Source: Caldilineaceae bacterium SB0661_bin_34 (GTDB taxonomy: Bacteria > Chloroflexota > Anaerolineae > Caldilineales > Caldilineaceae). From it: a stretch of 64,000 bases of DNA. Below are positions 15,875-24,962 of the stretch, piece by piece. Within the stretch, counting starts at the first letter, position 1. The number at the start of each line of letters is the position of its first letter. The stretch covers positions 1 to 64,000 of the forward strand of contig VXMJ01000024.1 of the NCBI GenBank assembly GCA_009841145.1, written 5' to 3'. The notes beneath the pieces are model-generated. The model saw only the letters and a program-made list of their open reading frames with translations. It searched no databases and was not told the origin of the DNA. The translations under genes and the position numbers were made by a program.

Positions 15875-18398
15875 CTGTCGGCGCTTCGGAGTCAAAGGCA
15901 AACAACGACACCCGACAGTTCCAGGCATCCGCCACGGCGAGCAGTACGCGGCCATCCCCCGGCAGCACATCCACACCCACGGGGCGGATCAGGGGAGTTT
16001 CGGGTTCCAGCTGCGTGAACCGCAGGCTGTCGGGTTCCAACATCAGGAGACGGCTCATTTCAGGATCCGTGAGCACAAGCCTGCCGTCCGGGAGGTCGGC
16101 CAGATGCGGTCCGGCCATGGTGGTGGTTCTGGGAAAACCGCCGATTCGCAGGTTGCTTCCCAAGTTCAGCAGCAACGCCAAGTCGGGCGACACCGCCCAG
16201 GTGCCGGTCCGGTTCACCAGGACATCGGACGGCTGGTCCAAATCGGTCACCCCGGTCCACGCCGTGTGTTCGTCGACAAATAGCCCATCGGGACCGAACA
16301 GGGTGATGCGCGAGTGGCCGGTGTCGGCCACCAGAACCGATCCGTCCGGCATCACGTGCATGCCCCTCGGCCGGTAGTGGCCGGTCCCCTTGGTGAACAC
16401 CTCCCAACCGCTGTCGTCCTCGGCCAGGGCAAACACCTGCTCCCGCTGGTTGTCCAGCACCAACAGTCTGCCGTCACCGGCCATGCCTGCATCAACCGGT
16501 TCGGGAAGTTGACCGTCGTCCCAGATACGGACCACCGCGCCGTCCTCCAGTTCCAGCATGGCAATGCGCGGAGGCTCCACTCCGGTGGCATAGACGTATC
16601 CCAATCTGCCGTCGATGACCACGCCTCTTGGTGAACCGAGAAGAGAATCCATTGTGCAGGATCCGCCCGTGTGCCAGAGCGCGGTCAGGGGCACCGTTTC
16701 CATCACCTCCAGGTCGGCATGAAGTGGGTCACCGGCTGCCTCGGGAAGTTGCGCCGCGTCTTCCGCAGCCGGCGCGGTATCGGGACCGACTCCCCGGTAC
16801 TGGTCCACCAACAACTGAATCGGATTGGCACCGAAGAACAAACCGGGTAGTTGGGCCGCTGTCAACACTCCGCACAACACCAGCAACTGGGCCTCGGACA
16901 GATGTCCCTCGACTTGATCAAGCCACATGCCGACCTTGTGCAAGCCCAGGGCCAAGGCCGGCACGGCCAGCATCAGGGGCACGGCCATGAACCTGTGGTG
17001 CAGGGCCGTGAATGGTTCGGGGGAGGCCGACATCAACAACAATCCCCCAAACCAACCGACACCCACCGTCGCCAGCAGGGGTTGCCTTCGCCAATGGGCC
17101 AAGGCCAGCACCAAACCAACCAGGGCCAGGCATCCTTCCAAGGGCGTAAGCAGCGTTAAGAACCAGGGCATCCAGCCACTGTGCGGCCGAAACCACATGT
17201 GGGCCAGTGCCATGGGATCGGGCGGGGCTCCCAGCGGCATCCAGGCCGGCACGCGGGGATCCCAAGGTTCCGGTGCCGCGAGCACAAGCAGCATGACCGT
17301 TGCCACCAGACCCAGCCCCCATACGCCTCCCCGATGCAACCGCTCGAAGACAGTGTCGCGCGACACAATCAATTGCAGGATCAAGCCACCGACAACCATT
17401 GCCAGCAACCACGAACCGGACCACAGGTCGCCTTCCAGCCAGGCCAGCCCCGTCCACATGCCCAAGCGCCAGTACCCCGACCGCTGTCCGGTGCGGGCAA
17501 CCCATGCACCCGACCACAGGACAGCGGCCGTCAGCAACGGGGCCAGCACCGAGTTGGCGGCCACGGAAGGCTCCCAAATCAGGCTGGGCCCCAGAATGGC
17601 CATGACAGCGGCCCCCAGACCCGCCTTTTCCCAGCCCAGAACACTGCCGGTGCGCCAAACAACGACCGGCAGGAGGCAGGCGCCGACGAAGCCGACCAGA
17701 ATGGCGCGGTCGGGTCCCGTCAGGCGAAACAGAAGTCCGGACAGGGATCCAGCAACGGCAACGGCTTCGAAGTCCGGTGCCACCGGCACCACGAACAGGA
17801 CACGGGTCACAGCCGTAGCCGCGGCCAGACCCAACCCCACCCATACCGGTCCCGGCAGCGTGCCGGAACCCTGCCAACCACTATGCCAGTAGGAGCCGTC
17901 AAGGATCCGGCCCAACAGGATGAACCCAAGCAGGCTGAACAGGGCCAACCATGCCGCGGCCTCCGAACCCTCGGAGAGCAGCTTCGCAAACCACACCGGC
18001 AAGGCTGCCCCCGCAGCCAGCACCCCCGTTGCAAGCGTTGTGCGGGATGGCTTCCATCGAAACGGTGCAACCCCGGCGACACCGTACCCGACATGGGAAT
18101 GTCCGGCCCGGGCTGTGCGATTGCGCCATGCCCAGTAGGCAAGGCACAGCAGACCAACGACGAGCAGGCCAACCCCGTCGACCGGCCTCAGTTCCCCGGT
18201 GGGCAAAAGCCTGCGGACGAAGCGCTGGCCCAGGTAGAGGAAAGTGACACCGGCGACCAGCCAACCGGTCCGCTGCCGCAAGGCGGGCAGGTCAAAGATG
18301 GGCAATGCGCGAACTTGATGAGGTGGCAACGGCAGCGGAAAGAGTTGGGAATTATATTCCTGACTTGACAATGGGTTCTGTGGTATAATGGCGTTCAT
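15867..18398 (-). CDS. Polytopic membrane protein with C-terminal NHL-type propeller
   Basis: An 843-residue protein. Residues about 45-560 contain roughly a dozen hydrophobic segments and resemble GT39/ArnT-like glycosyltransferases or other polyprenol-dependent enzymes. Residues about 565-843 form an NHL-like beta-propeller (GSPRGVVIDGRLGYVYATG; RPRGMHVMPDGSVLVADTGHSRI; ADLPDGRLVLTD). No clear catalytic Asp-Glu motif is seen, so enzymatic function is not claimed. The start is uncertain: ATG 18398 lies inside the left end of the tnpB element. A TTG at 18305 is an alternative, downstream of a minus-strand TATAAT (18356-18351). It overlaps the next gene by 8 nt. Confidence 0.7.
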   Translation of the reverse strand: MNAIIPQNPLSSQEYNSQLFPLPLPPHQVRALPIFDLPALRQRTGWLVAGVTFLYLGQRFVRRLLPTGELRPVDGVGLLVVGLLCLAYWAWRNRTARAGHSHVGYGVAGVAPFRWKPSRTTLATGVLAAGAALPVWFAKLLSEGSEAAAWLALFSLLGFILLGRILDGSYWHSGWQGSGTLPGPVWVGLGLAAATAVTRVLFVVPVAPDFEAVAVAGSLSGLLFRLTGPDRAILVGFVGACLLPVVVWRTGSVLGWEKAGLGAAVMAILGPSLIWEPSVAANSVLAPLLTAAVLWSGAWVARTGQRSGYWRLGMWTGLAWLEGDLWSGSWLLAMVVGGLILQLIVSRDTVFERLHRGGVWGLGLVATVMLLVLAAPEPWDPRVPAWMPLGAPPDPMALAHMWFRPHSGWMPWFLTLLTPLEGCLALVGLVLALAHWRRQPLLATVGVGWFGGLLLMSASPEPFTALHHRFMAVPLMLAVPALALGLHKVGMWLDQVEGHLSEAQLLVLCGVLTAAQLPGLFFGANPIQLLVDQYRGVGPDTAPAAEDAAQLPEAAGDPLHADLEVMETVPLTALWHTGGSCTMDSLLGSPRGVVIDGRLGYVYATGVEPPRIAMLELEDGAVVRIWDDGQLPEPVDAGMAGDGRLLVLDNQREQVFALAEDDSGWEVFTKGTGHYRPRGMHVMPDGSVLVADTGHSRITLFGPDGLFVDEHTAWTGVTDLDQPSDVLVNRTGTWAVSPDLALLLNLGSNLRIGGFPRTTTMAGPHLADLPDGRLVLTDPEMSRLLMLEPDSLRFTQLEPETPLIRPVGVDVLPGDGRVLLAVADAWNCRVSLFAFDSEAPTDG
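18365..18389 (+). promoter_or_regulatory. Candidate tnpB promoter
   Basis: A perfect TATAAT (18384-18389) lies 66 bp before the tnpB ATG. A perfect TTGACA (18365-18370) lies upstream, but the spacer is only 13 bp, too short for a standard sigma-70 promoter. TTGACA is also part of the terminal repeat. The -10 element alone is credible; the pair is not proven. Confidence 0.35.
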
Positions 18399-18455
18399 AA
18401 ATGCGAGAGTCCGGCTGGCACCGGACTCCCCGCCGGACACGAAACGGTAACTTCC

Positions 18456-19856
18456 ATGCCCAACAGTCCCGATTCTACTGCACAGGCTCCGAAGACCGTC
18501 CACCGCACGGTGCGCCTGCGCCTGTATCCGGGCGACGCCGCTACGGGTATCCTGCTGACGGCCATCGCCGGGGCCTGTCGCTACGTCTGGAACCACATGC
18601 TGGCCGACTGCGAGTGGCGGTACGCGCGCTGGAAGGAGATGCACGTACCCGCTCTCAACTGGCCGGAAGTGCGGGAGGGCAAGACGGCCTGGGCCAAGGC
18701 CATCCGCAGGAAGATGGGACCCGGTCCGTCCACGAGTTTCTTCACTCTGGGCCAGCGGTTCACGGCGCTGCGCCACGACCCGGACCACGCCTGGCTGAAG
18801 GCGTACCCGTACCAGGTGGTGCGCTACAGCCTGAAGTACCTGGCCGACGCCTACAAGCGGTTCCTTGCGGACCCTGTGAACGAGGGCAAGCCCCGGTTCA
18901 AGGCCCGGCACTACACCGTGCCGGCGTTCACGATCCCCGAGGCCGTCCGGATGGACGGGGACCGGCTGCACGTGCCCAAGGTCGGCTGGCTGCGGCTGGC
19001 GGGCAGCGACCCGTACGCGGACTGCCGGCCCCTGACCGTGCGCGTGCGCATGGAAGGCACGGAACAGCACCCCAAGTGGTATGCCTACGTCTGCTACGAG
19101 GTACCCGCGGAGCAGGTGAAGCAACCCGCCCCGGACGGCGCGCTGGGCCTGGACCGCAACGTGGGGCAGGCCACGGACAGCGAGGGCACGGTGTACGCGA
19201 TGCCCGACACGGACAAGCTGGATGCGCAGATCGCCCGCAAGCAGCGGGAACTGAGCCGCAAGCAAGGCTGGGGTCCCAAGGACCGAAGGCCCAAGTCGAA
19301 CCGGGGCCGGCGCGTGAACGGGCAGTTGAACAAGCTGCAGCGCAAGGGGGCGCGCAAGCGCGACGATGCCACGCACCAGGCCAGTCGCAAGCTGGCGGAC
19401 ACGGCGCACACCGTGGTGGTGGAGGATCTGAACACGAAGGGCATGACCCAGTCGGCCAAGGGCACGGTGGAGAAACCCGGCAAGCAGGTCAAGCAGAAGT
19501 CGGGGCTCAACCGCAGCATCCTGGCCAGTGGCTGGGGCTCGTGGGAGCGCAAGCTGGCGTACAAGGCCGGCGAACTGCGTAAGGTGGCTCCGGCCTACAC
19601 GTCGCAGACGTGCAGCCGGTGCAGCCATGTGCACAGGGACAACCGGCCGTCGCAGGCGGTGTTCGCGTGCGGGGCCTGCGGGTTCCGTGCCAACGCCGAT
19701 CACAATGCGGCAATCAACATCTTGGTGCGGGCGGGGCTTCCGTGCGTGCCCGTTTCGGCCCGTGGGACAGGGGCGGCTGCACGGCGAGGGGCGCTCCCGT
19801 GGGGGTCCCCGACGACCCGTGAACGAGATGGGCCGACTGTCAAGTCCGGCCTATAA
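18456..19856 (+). CDS. tnpB: RNA-guided endonuclease TnpB, intact
   Basis: A 466-residue TnpB, an RuvC-like nuclease guided by an omega RNA and the ancestor family of Cas12. The N-terminal helical/WED region starts HRTVRLRLYPGDA. The RuvC triad is complete: D233 (GLDRNVG), E323 (VVEDLNTKGM) and D415 (ANADHNAAIN). The zinc ribbon has C386, C389, C405 and C408 (CSRC and CGAC). Codon use matches the host's high GC. The final codons run through the right terminal repeat, so the TAA stop lies in flanking DNA. It is likely active as a nuclease, judged from the motifs only. Confidence 0.92.
   Translation: MPNSPDSTAQAPKTVHRTVRLRLYPGDAATGILLTAIAGACRYVWNHMLADCEWRYARWKEMHVPALNWPEVREGKTAWAKAIRRKMGPGPSTSFFTLGQRFTALRHDPDHAWLKAYPYQVVRYSLKYLADAYKRFLADPVNEGKPRFKARHYTVPAFTIPEAVRMDGDRLHVPKVGWLRLAGSDPYADCRPLTVRVRMEGTEQHPKWYAYVCYEVPAEQVKQPAPDGALGLDRNVGQATDSEGTVYAMPDTDKLDAQIARKQRELSRKQGWGPKDRRPKSNRGRRVNGQLNKLQRKGARKRDDATHQASRKLADTAHTVVVEDLNTKGMTQSAKGTVEKPGKQVKQKSGLNRSILASGWGSWERKLAYKAGELRKVAPAYTSQTCSRCSHVHRDNRPSQAVFACGACGFRANADHNAAINILVRAGLPCVPVSARGTGAAARRGALPWGSPTTRERDGPTVKSGL
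19700..19845 (+). ncRNA. Predicted omega RNA at the tnpB 3' end
   Basis: In characterised IS200/IS605 elements the guide RNA is the 3' end of the tnpB transcript. It ends at the element's right end, with the guide taken from flanking DNA. This interval, just upstream of the right repeat, is GC-rich and contains palindromic GGGGGTCCCC near 19800. The guide would begin after about 19841-19845. Boundaries are inferred from family knowledge and not from a structure search. Confidence 0.3.
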
Positions 19857-19868
19857 GTCCCAAGGAGT

Positions 19869-21044
19869 TCAGTCCAAGAGGGAGTCGATGTCGAGCAAGT
19901 ACATCTGACGACCCTGTCCCCCGTGGGCCGAATCAATGCAAACCCTCGTTCCATCCCGGTTGGAACGCGGATGGAGGTCCACGCGCCACTCGCCGTCGTA
20001 CTCCGGCGGGGACGGAAAGGCACCGAGCTCAGTGCGTCGATCCCGGTCCGCATCATAGAGATAGAGTTCCTGGATCCGGTTGTCCAGCGGGTAGGTGTCG
20101 TTCAGTACCACATGCCGTCCGGGCAGGTAGGTGCAATGTCCGTTGACCCGCATGGAGCTCCGTCCCTGTACCTCCACCCAGTCCGATCGATCCCGAAACA
20201 GGTAGAAGGCAGCGGAATGGGACGGATGGCGGGTCCAGCCCAGAATGTGATCGGGATCGCGCCAGATGAAGTGGGACATGCTGCCCGAATCGTCGACCAG
20301 GTGGAGACCGCCGCCGTCCACCCCCACGGTGAACATGCGGGTGTGCAGGTCCCCCGTGGCCACTCCGGTGGAGACATCCCGCCAGCGGTTGAGAAAGATG
20401 AAGCGGGTCCCGTCGGGACTGAACAGCAGGTGGTTGAAGTAGTGCTTGCCCGCGGCGTGCGACGGGTGGTCCGCCGGCACGGACGCGGCCTGTTCGATAC
20501 TGATCACCATGGAGCGCGTGTCCCGTTCCCAGTCCAGGAGCCAGGCGCCGCTGTCGGCCGGCCGCAGGCAGTCGGCATTGCGATCCGGCACTCCCGGGTA
20601 GCCATAGCCGGGCCGCATGTCCTGAATCCGTTCGAAATCCACGCCCACACCATAGCGCCCGTCGGGGCTGAGGGCGTAAAACGGCCACGGCCAGGTGCGC
20701 CGGGAGCCGGTATCGATATTCAACGAACGGGTCACAAAGTGGTCCCCGTCCCGATCATTCCACATGACCTCGGCGGCGGAACCGGGCCGCCACTGTAGCA
20801 TGCAGCCCTGCTGCCAGCCCCAGCTGACACTGTGGCCCAGATCAAGCCAGCGGTCCCCGTCCCCAAGGTCCACCATACCGATGCGAACCTCGTCCCGTGC
20901 CGACGGCTTTCGGTTCTCGAAGTCGACCGACATGCCCAGGACATACCGGCCATCGGGTGAGAACTGAAGCTTGTCGTAGTAGCCAAACCAGTGGTGTCTG
21001 GGACCGTGGGTGATTTGCCGAATCGGAACGCGGCTAGTGGACAT
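19869..21044 (-). CDS. TolB/WD40-like beta-propeller protein
   Basis: A 391-residue protein built of beta-propeller blades with PDGR/SPDG turns (KLQFSPDGRYVLGM, YALSPDGRYGVG, LLFSPDGTRFIFLNRW). It is similar in style to oligogalacturonide-lyase-like and TolB-like propellers. HHWFGYYDK at the start and GWQQGCMLQW are distinctive of one uncharacterised subgroup that I recognise only as a family of hypotheticals. No signal peptide is seen, so it is probably cytoplasmic. AGGAG lies nine bases before the ATG. The gene runs toward the tnpB element, whose right end lies about 25 bp past its stop. Confidence 0.7.
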   Translation of the reverse strand: MSTSRVPIRQITHGPRHHWFGYYDKLQFSPDGRYVLGMSVDFENRKPSARDEVRIGMVDLGDGDRWLDLGHSVSWGWQQGCMLQWRPGSAAEVMWNDRDGDHFVTRSLNIDTGSRRTWPWPFYALSPDGRYGVGVDFERIQDMRPGYGYPGVPDRNADCLRPADSGAWLLDWERDTRSMVISIEQAASVPADHPSHAAGKHYFNHLLFSPDGTRFIFLNRWRDVSTGVATGDLHTRMFTVGVDGGGLHLVDDSGSMSHFIWRDPDHILGWTRHPSHSAAFYLFRDRSDWVEVQGRSSMRVNGHCTYLPGRHVVLNDTYPLDNRIQELYLYDADRDRRTELGAFPSPPEYDGEWRVDLHPRSNRDGTRVCIDSAHGGQGRQMYLLDIDSLLD

Positions 21045-21114
21045 GCCTCAAGCTCTCCTGATTGGTATACCCGGTTCTGTGAAGAACCCTGTGGTCTTGG
21101 AAGCTGCGACCGAA

Positions 21115-22347
21115 CTACGCGGCTCCATCGGTTGGTTCGGCCTGCCGGACCACGGCATAGGCGCCACCCCGGGCCTTGACGTCCAGCAGATCACCGGGCA
21201 CGGTCTGTTCCGGATCCGTCACCAGCACGCCCTTTCGGTTCCGCACGATGCTGAAACCCCTAGTCAGGACCGCTTCGGGATCGAGGGCCCGCAGGGAAGC
21301 CTGCAGCCTGCCGAGTCTAGCCCGGGACTGATCGAGGCGGAGTTTCAGCCTACCCTGCAATGCCTCGGTGGCATAGTCCAGCTGCTGCATCCTCTGCTCC
21401 CAAATCCGGCGCGGATGCCGTTGCTCCGTCCGATGCTGCAGGGCATCCAGCCGCGTGCGTTGCCGCGTAAGCAGGTCGTCCATGCGCCTGGTCAGCCGCA
21501 GTGCCTGTGTGTCCACCAGTTCCCCCACCTCGACCCGATCCGGCACCGCCGCCTCCGCCGCCGCGGTGGGGGTGGAAGCGCGCAGATCCGCCACATAGTC
21601 CACCAGCGTGGTATCGGGCTCGTGACCCACGCCCGTGATGATGGGCAACGGACTCTGGTGCATGGCCGAAACGATGCGTTCGTCGTTGAAGGCCCACAGA
21701 TCCGTCATTGAGCCGCCCCCGCGCACCAGCAGGATCGTGTCGATTGGCATGCCCGCGGTGTGGCAGTGCAACGCCTGCGCTAGGGCCGCGGCCAATTCGT
21801 CCGGTGCCTCCTTTCCCTGCACCAGGGAAGGGAACAGCACCACCTCCACAGCCGGCCAGCGGTTCTGCAGGGTGCGCAGCACGTCGCGGAGCGCGGCGCC
21901 GGAGGCACTGGTCACCACGCCCAGCCGTTGCGGAAACCTGGCAATGGGCTGTTTGAGTTCGTCGTCGAACCAGCCGCGGGCCGCAAACTCCCGCTTGCGT
22001 CGCTCGTACTCCTCGTAAATGCGGCCGACCCCTTGCCTGGCCATGCGGCTGGCGATCAGCTGGTATCCCCCGCGCGGTGCGTAGACCTCGACGCCGCCCT
22101 GGACCACCACCGCGTCCCCCGCCTCCGGCCGGAAGTCCAGCCGGCGTGTGCTGGACCGCCACATCACACAGTTCAGTACGGCGTTGTCGTCCTTGAGACT
22201 GAAATAGGCGTGGCCGCTGGCCGCCTGCCTGTAGTCACCGATCTCGCCGGCAACCGATGCGTATTGCAGCGCGTCGTCCGATTCGAGGAGCTCCTTGATC
22301 AACTGCGTGATCCTGGTCACGCTCAACGCGTTCGCGGGCTGTGTCAT
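21115..22347 (-). CDS. xseA: Exodeoxyribonuclease VII large subunit
   Basis: A 410-residue XseA, the catalytic subunit of Exo VII, which degrades single-stranded DNA from both ends. The N-terminal OB fold is seen in VAGEIGDYRQAASGHAYFSL and WRSSTRRL. The core motifs follow: GVVTSASGAALRDVL, TILLVRGGGSMTDLWAFNDE, and ITGVGHEPDTTLVDYVADLR. A coiled-coil region precedes the C-terminal segment. The small subunit gene xseB is not adjacent. No ribosome-binding site is obvious. Confidence 0.94.
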   Translation of the reverse strand: MTQPANALSVTRITQLIKELLESDDALQYASVAGEIGDYRQAASGHAYFSLKDDNAVLNCVMWRSSTRRLDFRPEAGDAVVVQGGVEVYAPRGGYQLIASRMARQGVGRIYEEYERRKREFAARGWFDDELKQPIARFPQRLGVVTSASGAALRDVLRTLQNRWPAVEVVLFPSLVQGKEAPDELAAALAQALHCHTAGMPIDTILLVRGGGSMTDLWAFNDERIVSAMHQSPLPIITGVGHEPDTTLVDYVADLRASTPTAAAEAAVPDRVEVGELVDTQALRLTRRMDDLLTRQRTRLDALQHRTEQRHPRRIWEQRMQQLDYATEALQGRLKLRLDQSRARLGRLQASLRALDPEAVLTRGFSIVRNRKGVLVTDPEQTVPGDLLDVKARGGAYAVVRQAEPTDGAA

Positions 22348-22468
22348 GAATATCTGAGGCGGACCAAATTGAAACGGATATGGCTCGTGCGTCGGATACT
22401 GTACTGTACTTCAACCGCCCGGCTGGCAGCCTGCGATCCGCGGACGGCATGCCACCCAGCAACTTCGA

Positions 22469-23254
22469 ATGCCCATGGCTACACCCACCCCTTCTCGGTC
22501 CACCACGCACCTGGTGCACGACACCTTTTCGGCGGTCGCGGAACAGTACGCCGTCAGCATGGTGCACGCCCAAGGCGAGGACCTGCCGGTCATTCAGCGA
22601 CTGGCGGCCCTGACCGGAACCGAACAGGTACTGGACGCCGGCTGTGGTCCCGGTCCGGTTTCCCAGTTGCTGGCGCCGGCGGCCGCCCGGGTGACCGCGG
22701 TCGACCTGTCGGAACCGATGCTGGAAAGGGCCCGGCGCACCGCCGCGGAACGTTCGCTGACCAACATCGAGTTCCATCGCGGCAATCTGGCCGACCTGCC
22801 GTGGCCGGATGCGTCGTTCGACCTGATCGTATCCCGCTACGCGGCCCATCACTGGCCGGACCCGCAGGCCGTGGTGACCGAGTTGGCCCGGCTGCTGTCG
22901 CCCAGCGGCCGGCTATTGCTGGTTGACGTGATGGCGGCCCCCGATCCGCTGCTGGACACCTTTCTCAATGCCCTCGAAATCCTGCGCGATCCCTCACATG
23001 TGCGGGATCATTCTCAGGCCCAGTGGCGAGCCATCTGCCAAGAGGCGGGACTGGTTGCCGTGCCGGAGTTTTCCTGGAACCTGAGGCTGGAGTTCGATCC
23101 GTGGGTTGCGCGCATCCAAACCCCGAAACCCCGTGTCGCGGCCCTGCGGGAACTGCTGGACGGAGCCAGTGCCGAGGTCAGACAGGCTTTTCGCATCGAG
23201 GACGATCACTCGTTCACGGTTCCGGGCGCGATCGTGTCCGCCCGGCCCGTCTAG
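22469..23254 (+). CDS. Class I SAM-dependent methyltransferase (UbiE-like)
   Basis: A 261-residue methyltransferase. Motif I is VLDAGCGPGPVSQLLAP, followed by VTAVDLSEPML and the post-motif LPWPDASFDLIVSRYAAHHW. It is a paralogue of the gene at 52.6 kb, sharing the order of motifs and a DPSHVRDHSQAQWRAICQEAG-type segment (there DPSHAACLSDRQWREALDAAG). It is transcribed divergently from xseA. The substrate is unknown; members methylate quinones, small metabolites or lipids. A second ATG lies two codons downstream. Confidence 0.85.
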   Translation: MPMATPTPSRSTTHLVHDTFSAVAEQYAVSMVHAQGEDLPVIQRLAALTGTEQVLDAGCGPGPVSQLLAPAAARVTAVDLSEPMLERARRTAAERSLTNIEFHRGNLADLPWPDASFDLIVSRYAAHHWPDPQAVVTELARLLSPSGRLLLVDVMAAPDPLLDTFLNALEILRDPSHVRDHSQAQWRAICQEAGLVAVPEFSWNLRLEFDPWVARIQTPKPRVAALRELLDGASAEVRQAFRIEDDHSFTVPGAIVSARPV

Positions 23255-23507
23255 CCTCCAAGACTATTCGTCCCAACAAAGTCCTGGTCAGAAAAAACTG
23301 AGGCCGACCGAATGCCGGAAGACATCGGATTCTGCAGCAATTGCCCTGCCGAGGAAATAGTTTCAGACCCCAAGGGATCTTTCTGTGCAGTGTTTACTCC
23401 AGAGGTGAAGCTGCTTCAAAGTCAACGCTACATTGCGGGGATACCCAAAAGACTGCCTGTGTCGGCTGATTGGCCTCGACCCCAGGCCAATTTGGAAGCA
23501 ATCTGGC

Positions 23508-23541
23508 CGCCTTGTCAAGACAAGGCGAATGGTGCTACAGT
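23508..23541 (+). promoter_or_regulatory. Promoter with overlapping palindromic operator
   Basis: A perfect inverted repeat of 9-bp half-sites (CGCCTTGTC, AA, GACAAGGCG; 23508-23527) overlaps a candidate -35 TTGTCA (23512-23517). An 18-bp spacer leads to a -10 TACAGT (23536-23541). It lies 85 bp before the binding-protein gene of the sugar ABC operon, so a repressor bound here would block that promoter. The rest of the 371-bp spacer 23255-23625 shows nothing I recognise. Confidence 0.6.
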
Positions 23542-23625
23542 GAGGCTGCCGGAAGCAGATCCCCCGTAGACGACGTTTTGCTTCGATTGGCTGCTTCTGG
23601 GGAACCTCGCCAGAAGGAGGTCGTT

Positions 23626-24939
23626 ATGTCACAAGTGTCTGTTAAGCGGTTCACTCTGCCCGCCATCCTTGTCTTGATACTGCTGGCGGCTACGGTGAGT
23701 GGCTGTGTCGCCATCCCTGAGAGTCAACCCACCGAGGTTGAGGACGCTGGACCGGAACCAGTTACGGTTGTGTATTGGGGTCACAACTTCACCCCCAGGG
23801 TCGAACTGGATGAAAAGTATATCGCTGAATTCATGGAGTTGAATCCCCATATCACGGTCGAATACGAGGCCATCCCGACCGACTTCGACCAGAAGCTGCG
23901 GACCGCGCTCGCTGCGGGTACGGGGCCGGATCTCTTTGCCCAATGGAACGGGGACATCGGCACCTTCTACGCCCAGGGGGCAATCGCGCCCGTGGCTTTT
24001 GAGGCGATTGGTTACGACTCGCAACAAGCCTTTATGGACTTGTATGTGGCCCCGGAAAACACGCTGCAGGGGGCCATGTTCGACGGGAAACTATACGGGA
24101 TTCCCAATGAACTAAGCATCTACGGCTGCTACGTCAACAACCGCCTCTTCGAAGAAGCGGGTTTGGATCCGGACACCGACTTTCCCGCCACCTGGGAAGA
24201 GATGCTGGTGGTTGCGGAGAAACTGACCAAGCGGGATGACGAAGGTCGCCTCGTGCAACGCGGTTTCGACTTCAGCTGGAGCAACTCCGTCTGGATGTTC
24301 CTCGAGTATGGGGCCATGGTACGCCAGTTGGGTGGCTCCGAACTGAACCTCTTGACTCCGGAGGCCGAAAAGGCCATGCAGTACTGGGTCGACTGGGAAG
24401 CCAATGGGCTGGGCGGTCCGGCCTATTTCGAAGGCCAGATGAGCGGGTTCATAGCGGAGGAACTGGCCATAGAGTGTGATATGGGTTCATGGGCCCGGCC
24501 CGGGGTGTTGGAAGCCGGCATTGACTACACGGTCAAGTCTGTACCCATCTGGGAAAACGCGGTCAACCAGAATCACTTTGACATCTACGCCTATTTCCAC
24601 ATGGTGAACTCCCGCTCCGAACCCGCGGTTCAGGAAGCGGCCTGGCAGTTGGCGGAGTATCTTGATTCCCATCCGGCCGATTATTTGGCCCACACAGGCC
24701 TGCTGCAGGCCCGGGTCGAGGTAGTCGAATCGGAGACCTTCCAGAACATTCCGTTTCTGGATGTCTTCCTGGATCAGATGACCACGAGCATGTACTCCCC
24801 CCGCATTGCCCGCTTCACGGAAGTGGCGGATGTCCTGGCCCGCGTACGCGATCGAATCATCGTGGAGGGTATGGACCTGAAGGAGTCCATGGCCATTGGC
24901 CAAGAAGAGATTGACTCCATCTTGTCCGAGACGAGATAG
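23626..24939 (+). CDS. ABC transporter solute-binding lipoprotein, family 1 (sugar type)
   Basis: A 437-residue extracellular binding protein. The signal segment FTLPAILVLILLAATVSGC gives a lipobox VSGC. Typical family-1 motifs follow: VTVVYWGHNF, DFDQKLRTALAAGTGPDLF, and KLYGIPNELSIYGCYVNNRLFEEAG. AAGGAGG lies five bases before the ATG at 23626; the longer open frame from 23470 is rejected. It heads an operon with two permease genes and a ceramidase-like gene, so it delivers a carbohydrate or carbohydrate-bearing compound. The ligand is unknown. Confidence 0.9.
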   Translation: MSQVSVKRFTLPAILVLILLAATVSGCVAIPESQPTEVEDAGPEPVTVVYWGHNFTPRVELDEKYIAEFMELNPHITVEYEAIPTDFDQKLRTALAAGTGPDLFAQWNGDIGTFYAQGAIAPVAFEAIGYDSQQAFMDLYVAPENTLQGAMFDGKLYGIPNELSIYGCYVNNRLFEEAGLDPDTDFPATWEEMLVVAEKLTKRDDEGRLVQRGFDFSWSNSVWMFLEYGAMVRQLGGSELNLLTPEAEKAMQYWVDWEANGLGGPAYFEGQMSGFIAEELAIECDMGSWARPGVLEAGIDYTVKSVPIWENAVNQNHFDIYAYFHMVNSRSEPAVQEAAWQLAEYLDSHPADYLAHTGLLQARVEVVESETFQNIPFLDVFLDQMTTSMYSPRIARFTEVADVLARVRDRIIVEGMDLKESMAIGQEEIDSILSETR

Positions 24940-24962
24940 GCCCTGCCGCGCAGCTTGAAACC

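Larger units (their letters stand above)
18363..19845 (+). mobile_element. Solo tnpB element (IS200/IS605 superfamily, no tnpA)
   Basis: About 1.48 kb bounded by an 8-bp inverted repeat, ACTTGACA (18363-18370) and TGTCAAGT (19838-19845), and carrying one intact tnpB. Such IS1341-type elements lack the TnpA transposase and move only with help in trans. The exact ends are inferred. The left repeat may include the target/TAM (TTGAC type) rather than be part of the element. The element separates the membrane-NHL gene from the TolB-like propeller gene, both on the opposite strand. Confidence 0.65.

Noticed and set aside
18399-19703. N-terminal extension of the membrane-NHL reading frame by 435 codons
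   Set aside because: It is exactly antisense to the intact tnpB and shows no conserved motif.
23312-23569. 85-codon frame before the sugar ABC operon
   Set aside because: It covers the operator and promoter and has no conserved sequence.
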